A DNA stretch of 64,000 bases from the NCBI GenBank assembly GCA_022826885.1, contig JAJDUB010000070.1, positions 60,606 through 124,605 on the forward strand. The letters run 5' to 3'. The position numbers and the translations under genes were made by a program. Shown piece by piece: positions 45,999 through 53,903 of the stretch. This DNA comes from Gammaproteobacteria bacterium. GTDB taxonomy: Bacteria > Pseudomonadota > Gammaproteobacteria > Eutrophobiales > Eutrophobiaceae. Below the pieces are notes generated by a model, which saw only the letters and a program-made list of their open reading frames with translations, searched no databases and was not told the DNA's origin. Numbering within the stretch: position 1 is the stretch's first letter; each line of letters begins with the position of its first letter.

Positions 45999-47560
45999 GA
46001 TTATCACCTGGCGCCCTGATCTTTGGCGAGCGAAGTTGCTCTGACTCGGACATTGAAGCTGCAGCACGACGCGTCGCTGCCGGCTTGCAGTCCCAGGGCA
46101 TCCGGGAGAATGATGCCGTTGCGGTCATATTACGTAACGATATTCCCTACTTCATAATCCATGAGGCATCTCACTACCTCGGTTTCGATGTAGTGCCGGT
46201 CAACTGGCACTTGAAGCCGGCAGAGGTCGATTTCATCCTGGCCGATTGCCGGGCCGGGGCCGTAATTGTCCATGCCGATTTGCTCACTGAAGAGTTGGTG
46301 GAGGTTATAAAAGACAGCCCGGTGATCGTGGTAAACCCGCCGGCTGAAATCCTGCAGGGTTACGGAGCCAAACCTGGAGAGCATATACGCGATCCCCGTT
46401 TCCTGGACTGGGATGACTGGATGGAGGAGAGCAGGCCGCATGCCGCCCCGGATAAAAACTTCAGGCCGCCCCTGTTCTATACCTCCGGCAGCAGCGGCAG
46501 GCCGAAGGCCGTATTGCGCAACAACGTAACCCCTGACATAGCAGCCAGGATCAGCGCCAGGACAAGCTATACCTGGGGCTTCGACCAAACCCCCATCCGT
46601 TCGGTAATGACCGGGCCCCTGTACCATTCCGCGCCCAACGGCTACGCCAACATGGTCCTGCAATCCGGGGGTACGCTGGTCCTGGCGCCGCGTTTCAATG
46701 CGGAAGGCTTGCTGGCATTGATAGAGCGGTATGAAATCACCCACCTTCACCTGGTGCCCACCATGTTTGTGCGGCTGCTGGCCTTACCCGATGAGGTTCG
46801 GACAAAATACCGGCATGATTCTCTGGTTCACGTAACCCACGGCGCAGCGCCTTGCCCGGCAGATGTCAAAAGACGCATGATTGATTGGTGGGGAGACGTG
46901 ATCCACGAATATTACGCCATGACTGAAACCGGCATCATTACCTGCTCAACCTCCCGCCAGTGGCTTGAACGCCCGGGAACGGTCGGCTGCCCCGCTCCCG
47001 GTGTGGCAATTGAAATCCGTGACAAACGGGGAAACCGGCTAAAACCTCTCGAAGAAGGAATTATCTGTGTAAAACATGAGGGTACCGATTGTGTTACTTA
47101 CCTGAACGCGCAGAAAGCCTCTGGGTTACACCAGAACGGCTTTCTGGTTACAGGCGACATCGGTTACCTGGATGAGGAGGGTTTCCTGTTTGTTTCGTCC
47201 CGTCAATCGGATATGGTGATTTCCGGTGGCGTCAATATTTATCCGGCAGAGATCGAGGCGGAATTGCTCGCCATGGAAGATGTTATCGATTGTGCCGTAT
47301 TCGGCATCCCGGACGCGGAGTTCGGCGAAAAACTGGTGGCGATCATCGAGAATACGGGGATGCTGGACAAAGATGAAGTAGTGGCTTATCTCAAGATCAG
47401 GATTGCGGACTATAAGGTTCCCGGAATTTATGAGTTTGTTGATCGGCTGCCCCGCGAGGATTCCGGCAAGATCAAGAAGAAGCACATAAAAGAAGAGTAT
47501 CTTGCTAAACTGAAGTCAGGGAACCTCAGATTTAGTCAGAGCTTCCTCAGGCATATCTGA
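45995..47560 (+). CDS. AMP-dependent acyl-CoA synthetase/ligase
   Basis: The 521-aa protein starts at a GTG that overlaps the dehydratase stop. The P-loop is PLFYTSGSSGRPKAVLR, the A5-type motif YYAMTETGIITC, and the C-terminal hinge SRQSDMVISGGVNIYPAEIE, with a late catalytic lysine in REDSGKIKKK. It activates an unidentified carboxylic acid. Coupling to the dehydratase suggests that the acid may derive from an amino-acid-like substrate; this is inference. It is the second ligase of this superfamily in the window and only distantly similar to that at 4730. Confidence 0.9.
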   Translation: MRLSPGALIFGERSCSDSDIEAAARRVAAGLQSQGIRENDAVAVILRNDIPYFIIHEASHYLGFDVVPVNWHLKPAEVDFILADCRAGAVIVHADLLTEELVEVIKDSPVIVVNPPAEILQGYGAKPGEHIRDPRFLDWDDWMEESRPHAAPDKNFRPPLFYTSGSSGRPKAVLRNNVTPDIAARISARTSYTWGFDQTPIRSVMTGPLYHSAPNGYANMVLQSGGTLVLAPRFNAEGLLALIERYEITHLHLVPTMFVRLLALPDEVRTKYRHDSLVHVTHGAAPCPADVKRRMIDWWGDVIHEYYAMTETGIITCSTSRQWLERPGTVGCPAPGVAIEIRDKRGNRLKPLEEGIICVKHEGTDCVTYLNAQKASGLHQNGFLVTGDIGYLDEEGFLFVSSRQSDMVISGGVNIYPAEIEAELLAMEDVIDCAVFGIPDAEFGEKLVAIIENTGMLDKDEVVAYLKIRIADYKVPGIYEFVDRLPREDSGKIKKKHIKEEYLAKLKSGNLRFSQSFLRHI

Positions 47561-47588
47561 TTGGCGGTATGGAACCTGGGACAGCCTG

Positions 47589-48119
47589 CTAATCCGGAAC
47601 CAAATCGTCTACCATTTCTTCCAACGCGTACAGCGTCTTTTGCGGGAATCGCTCCAACGGGTAATATTGACAGATGATATCCAATGCTTTTTGGTAATTC
47701 GCAATATTCAGATAGCGGAGCAGGAAACGCACATCAGCCTCGTCGTGGAATTCTTCACCAAGACGGAGGGCCAGACATTTCATGGCCAGCAAGTATTCGG
47801 GACCTGCAATCATCACTCGTAGATTTGAAAGATCAAGGTATTCCTGAAAGTCGCCCTGACTGCTCAGGTATCCTTTCACGGCATCATTGAGCCAGTTTTC
47901 ATCCAGTGCCATGGCTGCAGCGATACGTTTTGCTGCCGAACGCACAGCACGCGCCGGTTTGAAAAAGCCATCAAGGTCCCGGGTTGATTGGCGCGCATTG
48001 AATGCCAGGCACATAACGGCGCCACCCACCAGGTACAACTCTCCGGTAATACCTGCACGGGCCAGTTCATCATTGAGGCGTTCCAGTAAACGGCGAATCT
48101 CATCCTTTTGCAGCGCCAT
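47589..48119 (-). CDS. DUF6036-type nucleotidyltransferase, possible toxin or toxin modifier
   Basis: The chosen ATG at 48119 (MALQKDEIRRLLERLNDEL) overlaps the stop of the upstream gene (TAATG); the longer frame to 48263 runs inside that gene. The 176-aa product has the nucleotidyltransferase-fold signature LYLVGGAVMCLAFNARQSTRDLDGFF (Gly-Gly then T-x-D-L-D), followed by helical sequence. The layout recalls AbiEii and MNT-type modules. Paired with the ribbon-helix-helix protein upstream, it looks like one half of a toxin-antitoxin or abortive-infection unit. Which partner is toxic cannot be told. Confidence 0.75.
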   Translation of the reverse strand: MALQKDEIRRLLERLNDELARAGITGELYLVGGAVMCLAFNARQSTRDLDGFFKPARAVRSAAKRIAAAMALDENWLNDAVKGYLSSQGDFQEYLDLSNLRVMIAGPEYLLAMKCLALRLGEEFHDEADVRFLLRYLNIANYQKALDIICQYYPLERFPQKTLYALEEMVDDLVPD

Positions 48120-48610
48120 TAAATCCGTTCTCCGACACTGCTGTCGATAAACAGGTTGCGCCGGCGGAAAGCAGGCGGGGAGTGTGTCAACAAGTACAAC
48201 CGCAGGCCTTGCAGGGATGAAGCAAACCAGGGAGTCTCGAGATGTTCTATATTTTTCACCCACTCGGGGACAGGCACATTTCTTGCGGCAGCGGCATATT
48301 CAATCATCGCCGCCAGGTAGTTTGCTTCAAAGGGAGGGAGTTGAGCAGCAGGGGGATATTGCATCGCCCTGGAAAATTCCCGTGGTTCAAGGCATTTGAA
48401 GAAATCGTGTAACTCCGCAAGCGTGTAGGCGCGTAGCGAACGTTTTTCTGCGAGTTCTTTGCAAAGCGATTGAAAACGTTCCCCGGCAGGAGGCAGGAGT
48501 TGGCGCAACGCCCATTTCGATATATCCATTCCCGCATTCTGCGCGCGTTGCCGGATACGTTCTTTCTGGTCGGCATCAATTCGGATTTGAAGCTGGCTGG
48601 TCTTTGGCAT
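48119..48610 (-). CDS. Ribbon-helix-helix protein, possible antitoxin
   Basis: The chosen ATG at 48610 gives MPKTSQLQIRIDADQKERIR, the start of a ribbon-helix-helix DNA-binding domain (residues about 1-45, ending DISKWALRQLL). A 115-residue helical extension (RAYTLAELHDFFKCLEPREF) probably binds the partner. The first 17 codons of the longer frame do not look like protein. The stop overlaps the nucleotidyltransferase start (TAATG). RHH antitoxins usually repress their own operon. The function is inferred from this architecture, not from a recognised named family. Confidence 0.7.
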   Translation of the reverse strand: MPKTSQLQIRIDADQKERIRQRAQNAGMDISKWALRQLLPPAGERFQSLCKELAEKRSLRAYTLAELHDFFKCLEPREFSRAMQYPPAAQLPPFEANYLAAMIEYAAAARNVPVPEWVKNIEHLETPWFASSLQGLRLYLLTHSPPAFRRRNLFIDSSVGERI

Positions 48611-48799
48611 GACTGCATCATGCCAGGCATCCGGCAATTTGTCAATACGTTGTAATGACAAAATCCGACAATAAATTGCAGCCAGCTCGCAGCTTTAATA
48701 TCGCTATGTCCGTTGTTATCATGGGGGAACTATAATCATGAAACTGAAGATATGCTGATCACACAACTTTATCTGCCTTCCGATAATTATTTGAATTGC

Positions 48800-49288
48800 A
48801 TGAGCACGGAGGATAAATATTTCGTAGTGATCCTCATGTCGGTATTACTGCTGCTGGTACCTGGTTGCTCCAAACGGGAACAGCATGATGTACCCCAGCC
48901 GGATTTCGAACATTTGGTGCTCAATTCTTATATCAAGCCGTATAAATCGGGTGATACTGAACGCTGGTTGGACATCTTTGCCGATGATGCAGTCGGCATG
49001 CATAACACGTTACCGGCACTTGAGGGAAAGCAGGCGCTGCGCCGGTTTGCGGAGACCGTTCACAGCACTTTCAATATTGAGCAACTGGACGTAACCGTCG
49101 ATTCTGTGATTACGGAGGGCAACTGGGCGCTCACACGCGGCAATTTTGTCGCCAATTTTGTCCCTGAAGACGCAGGTGCCGAAAATTGGACTAACCCGCG
49201 ACAAGGCAAATATATCCTGTTATGGGAACGCCAGGACGACGGTACATGGAAGATTATCCTGGATATGGGGAATAACAATACGCCGTAA
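48800..49288 (+). CDS. NTF2/SnoaL-like lipoprotein
   Basis: The ATG at 48800 gives MSTEDKYFVVILMSVLLLLVPGC, a lipoprotein signal with lipobox LVPGC; longer frames from 48713 add hydrophilic residues before the signal. There is no clear ribosome site, so the start is uncertain. The mature domain (about 135 aa) is NTF2-like: YIKPYKSGDTERWLDIFADDAV, LEGKQALRRFAETVHS and GNWALTRGNFVANF, similar to DUF4440/SnoaL proteins. The function is unknown. It is followed, in the same frame after the stop, by the GMC oxidoreductase reading frame. Confidence 0.65.
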   Translation: MSTEDKYFVVILMSVLLLLVPGCSKREQHDVPQPDFEHLVLNSYIKPYKSGDTERWLDIFADDAVGMHNTLPALEGKQALRRFAETVHSTFNIEQLDVTVDSVITEGNWALTRGNFVANFVPEDAGAENWTNPRQGKYILLWERQDDGTWKIILDMGNNNTP

Positions 49289-49339
49289 GGGGGGCGGGTA
49301 TCTTACACAGGGGACGCCATCATCGAATTTGACATCATT

Positions 49340-50923
49340 GTGGTCGGCGGCGGTACAGCCGGTTGTGTAGTTGCAGGACGCCTGTCCGAAGACCCCTCCC
49401 TTTCCGTTTTGTTGATAGAGGCAGGCGGCAGCGAGAGACATCCCTTCAGCCGTATCCCGGCGGCCAGCGGCGCTGCCGTCTTCAGTCCGAGGTTCAACTG
49501 GTTGTACGAGGCCGAACCGGACCCGTCCCGCGCCGGCAAGGTGGACACCTGGTGGAGCGGCCTTTGTCTGGGCGGGGGCAGCGCCATTAACGGCATGATG
49601 TTTGTTCGCGGCCACCCCAACGATTATGACCGCTGGTCGGAACTGGGGTGTAATGGCTGGGATTACGAGTCGGTTTTACCCTGTTTCAAACGGCTGGAAT
49701 GTAATCGCCGTGGTGGGGACGACTGGCGGGGTGGGGAAGGCCCCCACTCGGTGGAAGACCTGCACGTTGACAGTCCGTTGACTCTTGCCTGGCTCATGGC
49801 CGCGCAGGAGGCGGGTATCCCCAGGAGCCACGACCTGAACGGGGCGAACCATGAAGGGGTGGATTTAGTCCAGGTGGCCCAGCGCAGGGGCTGGCGCGAG
49901 TCTGCCGCACAGGCATACCTGCGTCCGGCAAGGAAACGGGCCAACCTGCAAATACAACTCAACACCCGGGTTACCCGTGTGCTGTTTGATGGCCGCAGGG
50001 CCAATAGTGTCGAATTCATCAAAGACGGGGATACACAACCCCGCAAGGCGCTGGCTCGCTCCGCTGTCATCATAAGTGCAGGGGCTATCGCTTCGCCAAA
50101 GCTGTTGCAACTGTCCGGTATCGGGGATGCCCAGGTGCTTAACCGAATGGGCATCGATTGTATTGCAGATGCCCCGGGGACAGGTAAAAACCTGCAGGAA
50201 CACACCGGCATCCGTTATTCCTTTGACGTTAACGGCGAGACCCTGGGGAGCCGGACCGGCCTGTTGCATAATCTGGGGCAGTTGTTTCAATTCCTGGTAA
50301 ATGGGAAAGGATTGCTGACGACCCCCATCGCCCACGTCCACGCATTCATCCGCACTCGAGAGAAATACAGGACACCCAATATTCAGGTTACCATGGCGCC
50401 GTTTCATATCGATATCGGTGACAACAGCGCCACCCTCAGCAAAGAAAAGATCGCAGGCGGTGCGGTCGGCCTGATGCAGACTCGGAGCAGGGGAGAGATT
50501 ACCTTGCGTTCCCCCGACCCGCTGGCGCCTCCCAGGATTCATTACCCGATGCTGGACTCTGAGGAGGATATTGAACAACTCATAGATGCATGCCGGTTGG
50601 CCAGGAGGATCACGGAGCAGCCAGCCTTTGCCGGCTACCTGTCGCGCTGGCGTCATCCGGATGATGAGATGTTTGCCGGCGATCAACTCAGGGACTTCGT
50701 GAAGGATGCGGCTTTCCCCATGTACCACCCGGTCGGGACATGCAGGATGGGGCATAACGCACAGGCCGTTGTCGGCCCGGACCTTAAGGTAAGAGGTGTT
50801 GACGGGTTATGGGTCATAGACGCTTCCGTCATGCCGACCCTGGTCACCGGCAATACCAATGCCACGGTGCTCATGATCGGTGAGAAGGGTGCGGACCTGG
50901 TGAAGTCCGCATTAGCCGGATAA
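49340..50923 (+). CDS. GMC-family FAD oxidoreductase (choline-dehydrogenase-like), start codon unclear
   Basis: The first canonical start, GTG 49340, truncates the FAD-binding strand (MVGGGTAGCVVAGRL). The same frame reads upstream as IIEFDIIVVGGGTAG from ATC 49319, matching the normal family N-terminus, with AGGGGA 4 nt before it, but no ATG, GTG or TTG occurs between the preceding stop at 49286 and 49340. An ATC/ATT start, a mutated ATG or a base error is likely. The 527-aa remainder has GMC signatures (GLCLGGGSAINGMMFVRG, SAGAIASPKLLQLSGIG) and the catalytic C-terminal PMYHPVGTCRMG...NTNATVLMIGEKGADL. It oxidises an alcohol or choline-like substrate. Confidence 0.85.
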   Translation: MVGGGTAGCVVAGRLSEDPSLSVLLIEAGGSERHPFSRIPAASGAAVFSPRFNWLYEAEPDPSRAGKVDTWWSGLCLGGGSAINGMMFVRGHPNDYDRWSELGCNGWDYESVLPCFKRLECNRRGGDDWRGGEGPHSVEDLHVDSPLTLAWLMAAQEAGIPRSHDLNGANHEGVDLVQVAQRRGWRESAAQAYLRPARKRANLQIQLNTRVTRVLFDGRRANSVEFIKDGDTQPRKALARSAVIISAGAIASPKLLQLSGIGDAQVLNRMGIDCIADAPGTGKNLQEHTGIRYSFDVNGETLGSRTGLLHNLGQLFQFLVNGKGLLTTPIAHVHAFIRTREKYRTPNIQVTMAPFHIDIGDNSATLSKEKIAGGAVGLMQTRSRGEITLRSPDPLAPPRIHYPMLDSEEDIEQLIDACRLARRITEQPAFAGYLSRWRHPDDEMFAGDQLRDFVKDAAFPMYHPVGTCRMGHNAQAVVGPDLKVRGVDGLWVIDASVMPTLVTGNTNATVLMIGEKGADLVKSALAG

Positions 50924-50955
50924 GTCCGCGGTAATAAAAATGAAGGAGGCATGAC

Positions 50956-52281
50956 ATGAGATCTGCAACAGACAGAACTTCACTACTGGCCTATATGTTG
51001 CCGGCTATCCCCCTGGCTATGCTGGGGATGCCACTGATCATCTACGTTCCGCCATTTTACGCCGCGGAACTGGGACTGGAACTGGCCGCGGTTGGCGGCA
51101 TATTCTTTATTGCCCGCGCCTGGGACGCGATAACGGACCCCGTGATCGGTAACCTGTCGGACCGGACCCGCGGACCCTGGGGACGCCGCAAGCCCTGGAT
51201 CGTAGCCGGCGTACCGCTGTTGATGATCAGTCTCTACCTGTTCCTGAGTCCGCCTGTTTCCGTCAGCAAAACCTACCTGTTCGTCGTGGCCCTGGTCTTT
51301 TACGTGGCCTGGACGACCGTGCAGATACCCTACCTGTCCTGGGGTGCTGAACTGTCCCGGGATTATGCCGCGCGCACCCGTATCAACGGCTACCGGGAGA
51401 CGGGCACCATGATAGGGATCATTCTTGCAACCCTGTTGCCCGTCGTGTTTTTGCGGGAAGAAAATCCTGCATTGCGGGAAATATTATGGGTGTACGTCGT
51501 GTTCCTGCTGATCCTGCTCCCGGTTGCGGCTTCCGGAGCGACGCTGGTCACGCCCAGGACCACGTTCGTGGAATCGGGTAAACACGGCCTGTTTTCCGCT
51601 TTGAGGCTGCTGTTTGTAAACAAACCTTTCGTGCGCTTGGTCATCGGCGTTTTTTTTCTCTGGCTTGGCGGCAGTGTGATGAATGCATCGCTGATATTCA
51701 CGTTCGAACACATATTGCAGATGCCGCGTTCGGGATTTCTGAAGTTTGTTCTGATTCAATACGTGATCGGCATTGCCTGTCTCCCGTTGTGGGTCAGGTT
51801 CGGCAACCGTTATGGCCGGCACCGGGCCCTGTTCTGGGGAGGCTTTGGGTATCTTGCGGTCCAGCCCCTGTACCTGCTGGTCGCCCCCGGCGATTTTTCG
51901 CAATTGTTGCTGGTTGCCCTGGTGCATGGACCCATCATCTCGGTTATCTGGGTGATGCCGCCGGCTTTGATCGCCGACACCATCGAGTATGGCATGATGA
52001 AAGGCGGCAGTGATGATGCAGCGATATACATGGCGGTTTACAACTTCATGGTAAAGGTCGCCTTTGCCGGCGGAGTGGGTATCGCCTTGCCTTTGCTGGG
52101 CGTTCTGGGATTTCAACCCATGGGTGAGAATGATGCATACGCAATCCGGGGACTCATCTTCGTCGGGATGTTCCTGCCCGCAGTTATAGGCATCGCCGGG
52201 GCAGTGTTGCTGTACAACTATCCCATAAACAAGCACCAGCACGGCGTCATCCGGCGCTGGCTGGCCAGGAAAATAACCTGA
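50956..52281 (+). CDS. GPH-family (MFS_2) transporter
   Basis: The 441-aa membrane protein has about 12 helices. The family motif ARAWDAITDPVIGNLSDRTRGPWGRRKPW between TM2 and TM3, and VQIPYLSWGAELSRDYAARTRINGYRE, are characteristic of glycoside-pentoside-hexuronide:cation symporters. AAGGAGG lies 5 nt before the ATG. It follows the GMC oxidoreductase by 32 nt and probably imports its substrate or a related sugar, alcohol or amine. The real substrate is unknown. Confidence 0.9.
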   Translation: MRSATDRTSLLAYMLPAIPLAMLGMPLIIYVPPFYAAELGLELAAVGGIFFIARAWDAITDPVIGNLSDRTRGPWGRRKPWIVAGVPLLMISLYLFLSPPVSVSKTYLFVVALVFYVAWTTVQIPYLSWGAELSRDYAARTRINGYRETGTMIGIILATLLPVVFLREENPALREILWVYVVFLLILLPVAASGATLVTPRTTFVESGKHGLFSALRLLFVNKPFVRLVIGVFFLWLGGSVMNASLIFTFEHILQMPRSGFLKFVLIQYVIGIACLPLWVRFGNRYGRHRALFWGGFGYLAVQPLYLLVAPGDFSQLLLVALVHGPIISVIWVMPPALIADTIEYGMMKGGSDDAAIYMAVYNFMVKVAFAGGVGIALPLLGVLGFQPMGENDAYAIRGLIFVGMFLPAVIGIAGAVLLYNYPINKHQHGVIRRWLARKIT

Positions 52282-52337
52282 TGCTTGAATCCCTGCCCTG
52301 ATATGGATCATGAGAGGGATATACGGGTTAATATCTG

Positions 52338-52862
52338 CTAGTCTCTAATCTGTTGTAACAATCCGAAAAGGTCATAGTTTGCCCAAGTCTCAACAATCTT
52401 GCCGTTTTCAAGCCTGTCGAAAAATATTCCGGTAAATGTTATTTTGCGGTTCGTCGGGGGGATCCCCATAAACTCACCCATGTGTGTGCCGGTTTTGCTC
52501 CATCTTGTTGAAACGAAGTCTCCTTCGGCAATTTGTTTCTCGATAGTCATAACGCCATCAGGAAATGCGGAGCGGAAAGTATTTACCGCGGCTATGAAGC
52601 TCTCTTTGGGGGACTTCGTTTTAGTCTGATATGGATCATGTTCGACCAGTTTATCTGAAAATAGCTCATCGACTTTTTCAAATTGACCCTTGTTTAAGAC
52701 ATCAATAATTGCCGTTGCAATAACCAGCTTGTTTTGTTTTTCCTCTTGTGAAAGCGTTGCATGAGCATCATCACTTGGGCTTGCTTGTGAATAGAACAAA
52801 AGTATCAGGGATATCAATACGTAATTAAACGGATTCCACGGACATGTATTACTGACTGTCAT
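52338..52862 (-). CDS. Exported SnoaL-like (ester cyclase type) protein
   Basis: The 174-aa protein has an N-terminal signal (VLISLILLFYSQASPSDDA) and a SnoaL-like domain: IIDVLNKGQFEKVDELFSDKLVEHDPYQ, FRSAFPDGVMTIEKQIAEGDFVSTRWSKTGTHMGEFMGIPPTNRKITFTGIFFDRLENGKI. That segment is what is usually called 'ester cyclase' or SnoaL polyketide-cyclase-like. It lies 18 nt after the double-domain gene at 52881, so they are co-transcribed. The function is unknown; enzymatic cyclase activity should not be assumed. Confidence 0.8.
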   Translation of the reverse strand: MTVSNTCPWNPFNYVLISLILLFYSQASPSDDAHATLSQEEKQNKLVIATAIIDVLNKGQFEKVDELFSDKLVEHDPYQTKTKSPKESFIAAVNTFRSAFPDGVMTIEKQIAEGDFVSTRWSKTGTHMGEFMGIPPTNRKITFTGIFFDRLENGKIVETWANYDLFGLLQQIRD

Positions 52863-52880
52863 ATGTAATTACTCCATCTG

Positions 52881-53834
52881 TTAATCTAACGGATGTTGAT
52901 AGAGGTAGACTAAATCTATTTTAGAGAGATCATTGAAATGGAGAATCAATTCAATAGTAATCTTAATGGGTGCTACGTCAGTATCCGTACTTTTGATATT
53001 TCCTCTCTGTGTACCGTGCCCTGTCAGAATTACCGCACCAAACGACCAGGCAGATAGTAAGTCACCGGGGATAAAGACAAGATCAGGGAATGATTTCCAA
53101 ATATCAGAAAAATACCTGGATAATTCATCATATCCAGCTACAGATTTGGTGACACCCCATACTTTAACGTCTGGCGAAAACATGGCCATAGTCTCACTTT
53201 TTCGTAAGTCCGGGTCATGTATCCGGTTATTTGCCGCAACGAGCGCTCGTATAGTTTCCTCTACTTTCTGTGCGGATAGACCGGGCCCATTGAGTCTCTT
53301 TGAGAGAATTGTTCCATGTTCTCTTCCTTGAGCGCCCAGTAACTGTTCCATACGATAGGCGTGGTCATGATTGGACCATCGCCTGATAATTCGACCATTT
53401 TCATTAAATTCAAAAAAAGTAAAACCTCTAATCGCAGCCAGCTTGTCCTTGTAGCTGACACCATCAAAACTACCATTCAGAGTAAACAGGGAATGGTAGC
53501 GCTGAGCCGCCATATTTCCGGCCACTACCAGTGTGTCTGTTACCAGTAATCCATCATCAAAATATTCGAATACCGGTTTATAGTGCTGTTTAACGTAGTC
53601 TAAATTTGCTACGCCTGTTTCACTCAGCCCATAAGCTTGAAGCTCATTGGCAAAAAAATTCATATAATCATGATAAGCCTTATTCCTGTCCGCCTGATTT
53701 ATGGTTTTATCCATTTCTTGCATCAGTTTGCGCGTGACTTCACTTTTCTCTATCCATGCAACATTACCTGTTGCAACGGGATTCACAACACAAAACAGCA
53801 AGAAAATCAGAAATAGGCGCAGGGGGACTATCAT
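52881..53834 (-). CDS. Exported protein with two tandem SnoaL/NTF2-like domains
   Basis: The ATG at 53834 gives MIVPLRLFLIFLLFCVVNPVATG, a clear signal peptide; the longer frame starts at a TTG 30 nt upstream. The 317-aa product has one NTF2-like domain at about residues 30-175 (FEYFDDGLLVTDTLVVAGNMAAQRYHSLFTLNG...FFEFNENGRIIRRWSNHDHAYRMEQLLG) and a second at about 190-315 (FSPDVKVWGVTKSVAGYDELSRYFSDIWKSFPD). A tandem pair in one polypeptide suggests an internal pseudo-dimer. It is followed by another SnoaL-like gene and sits downstream of the TonB receptor at 53904. The function is unknown. Confidence 0.7.
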   Translation of the reverse strand: MIVPLRLFLIFLLFCVVNPVATGNVAWIEKSEVTRKLMQEMDKTINQADRNKAYHDYMNFFANELQAYGLSETGVANLDYVKQHYKPVFEYFDDGLLVTDTLVVAGNMAAQRYHSLFTLNGSFDGVSYKDKLAAIRGFTFFEFNENGRIIRRWSNHDHAYRMEQLLGAQGREHGTILSKRLNGPGLSAQKVEETIRALVAANNRIHDPDLRKSETMAMFSPDVKVWGVTKSVAGYDELSRYFSDIWKSFPDLVFIPGDLLSAWSFGAVILTGHGTQRGNIKSTDTDVAPIKITIELILHFNDLSKIDLVYLYQHPLD

Positions 53835-53903
53835 AGCGGAAATGACCAAGGCTAACTGTTGCAAGCAGCCCCCATCAAATTGCCATGTATGACGGCTCCA
53901 GGA

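Noticed and set aside
49865..52311. Long antisense frames (296 and 275 codons) in the GMC and GPH genes
   Set aside because: Both are shadows of high-GC coding sequence with strong family matches on the plus strand.
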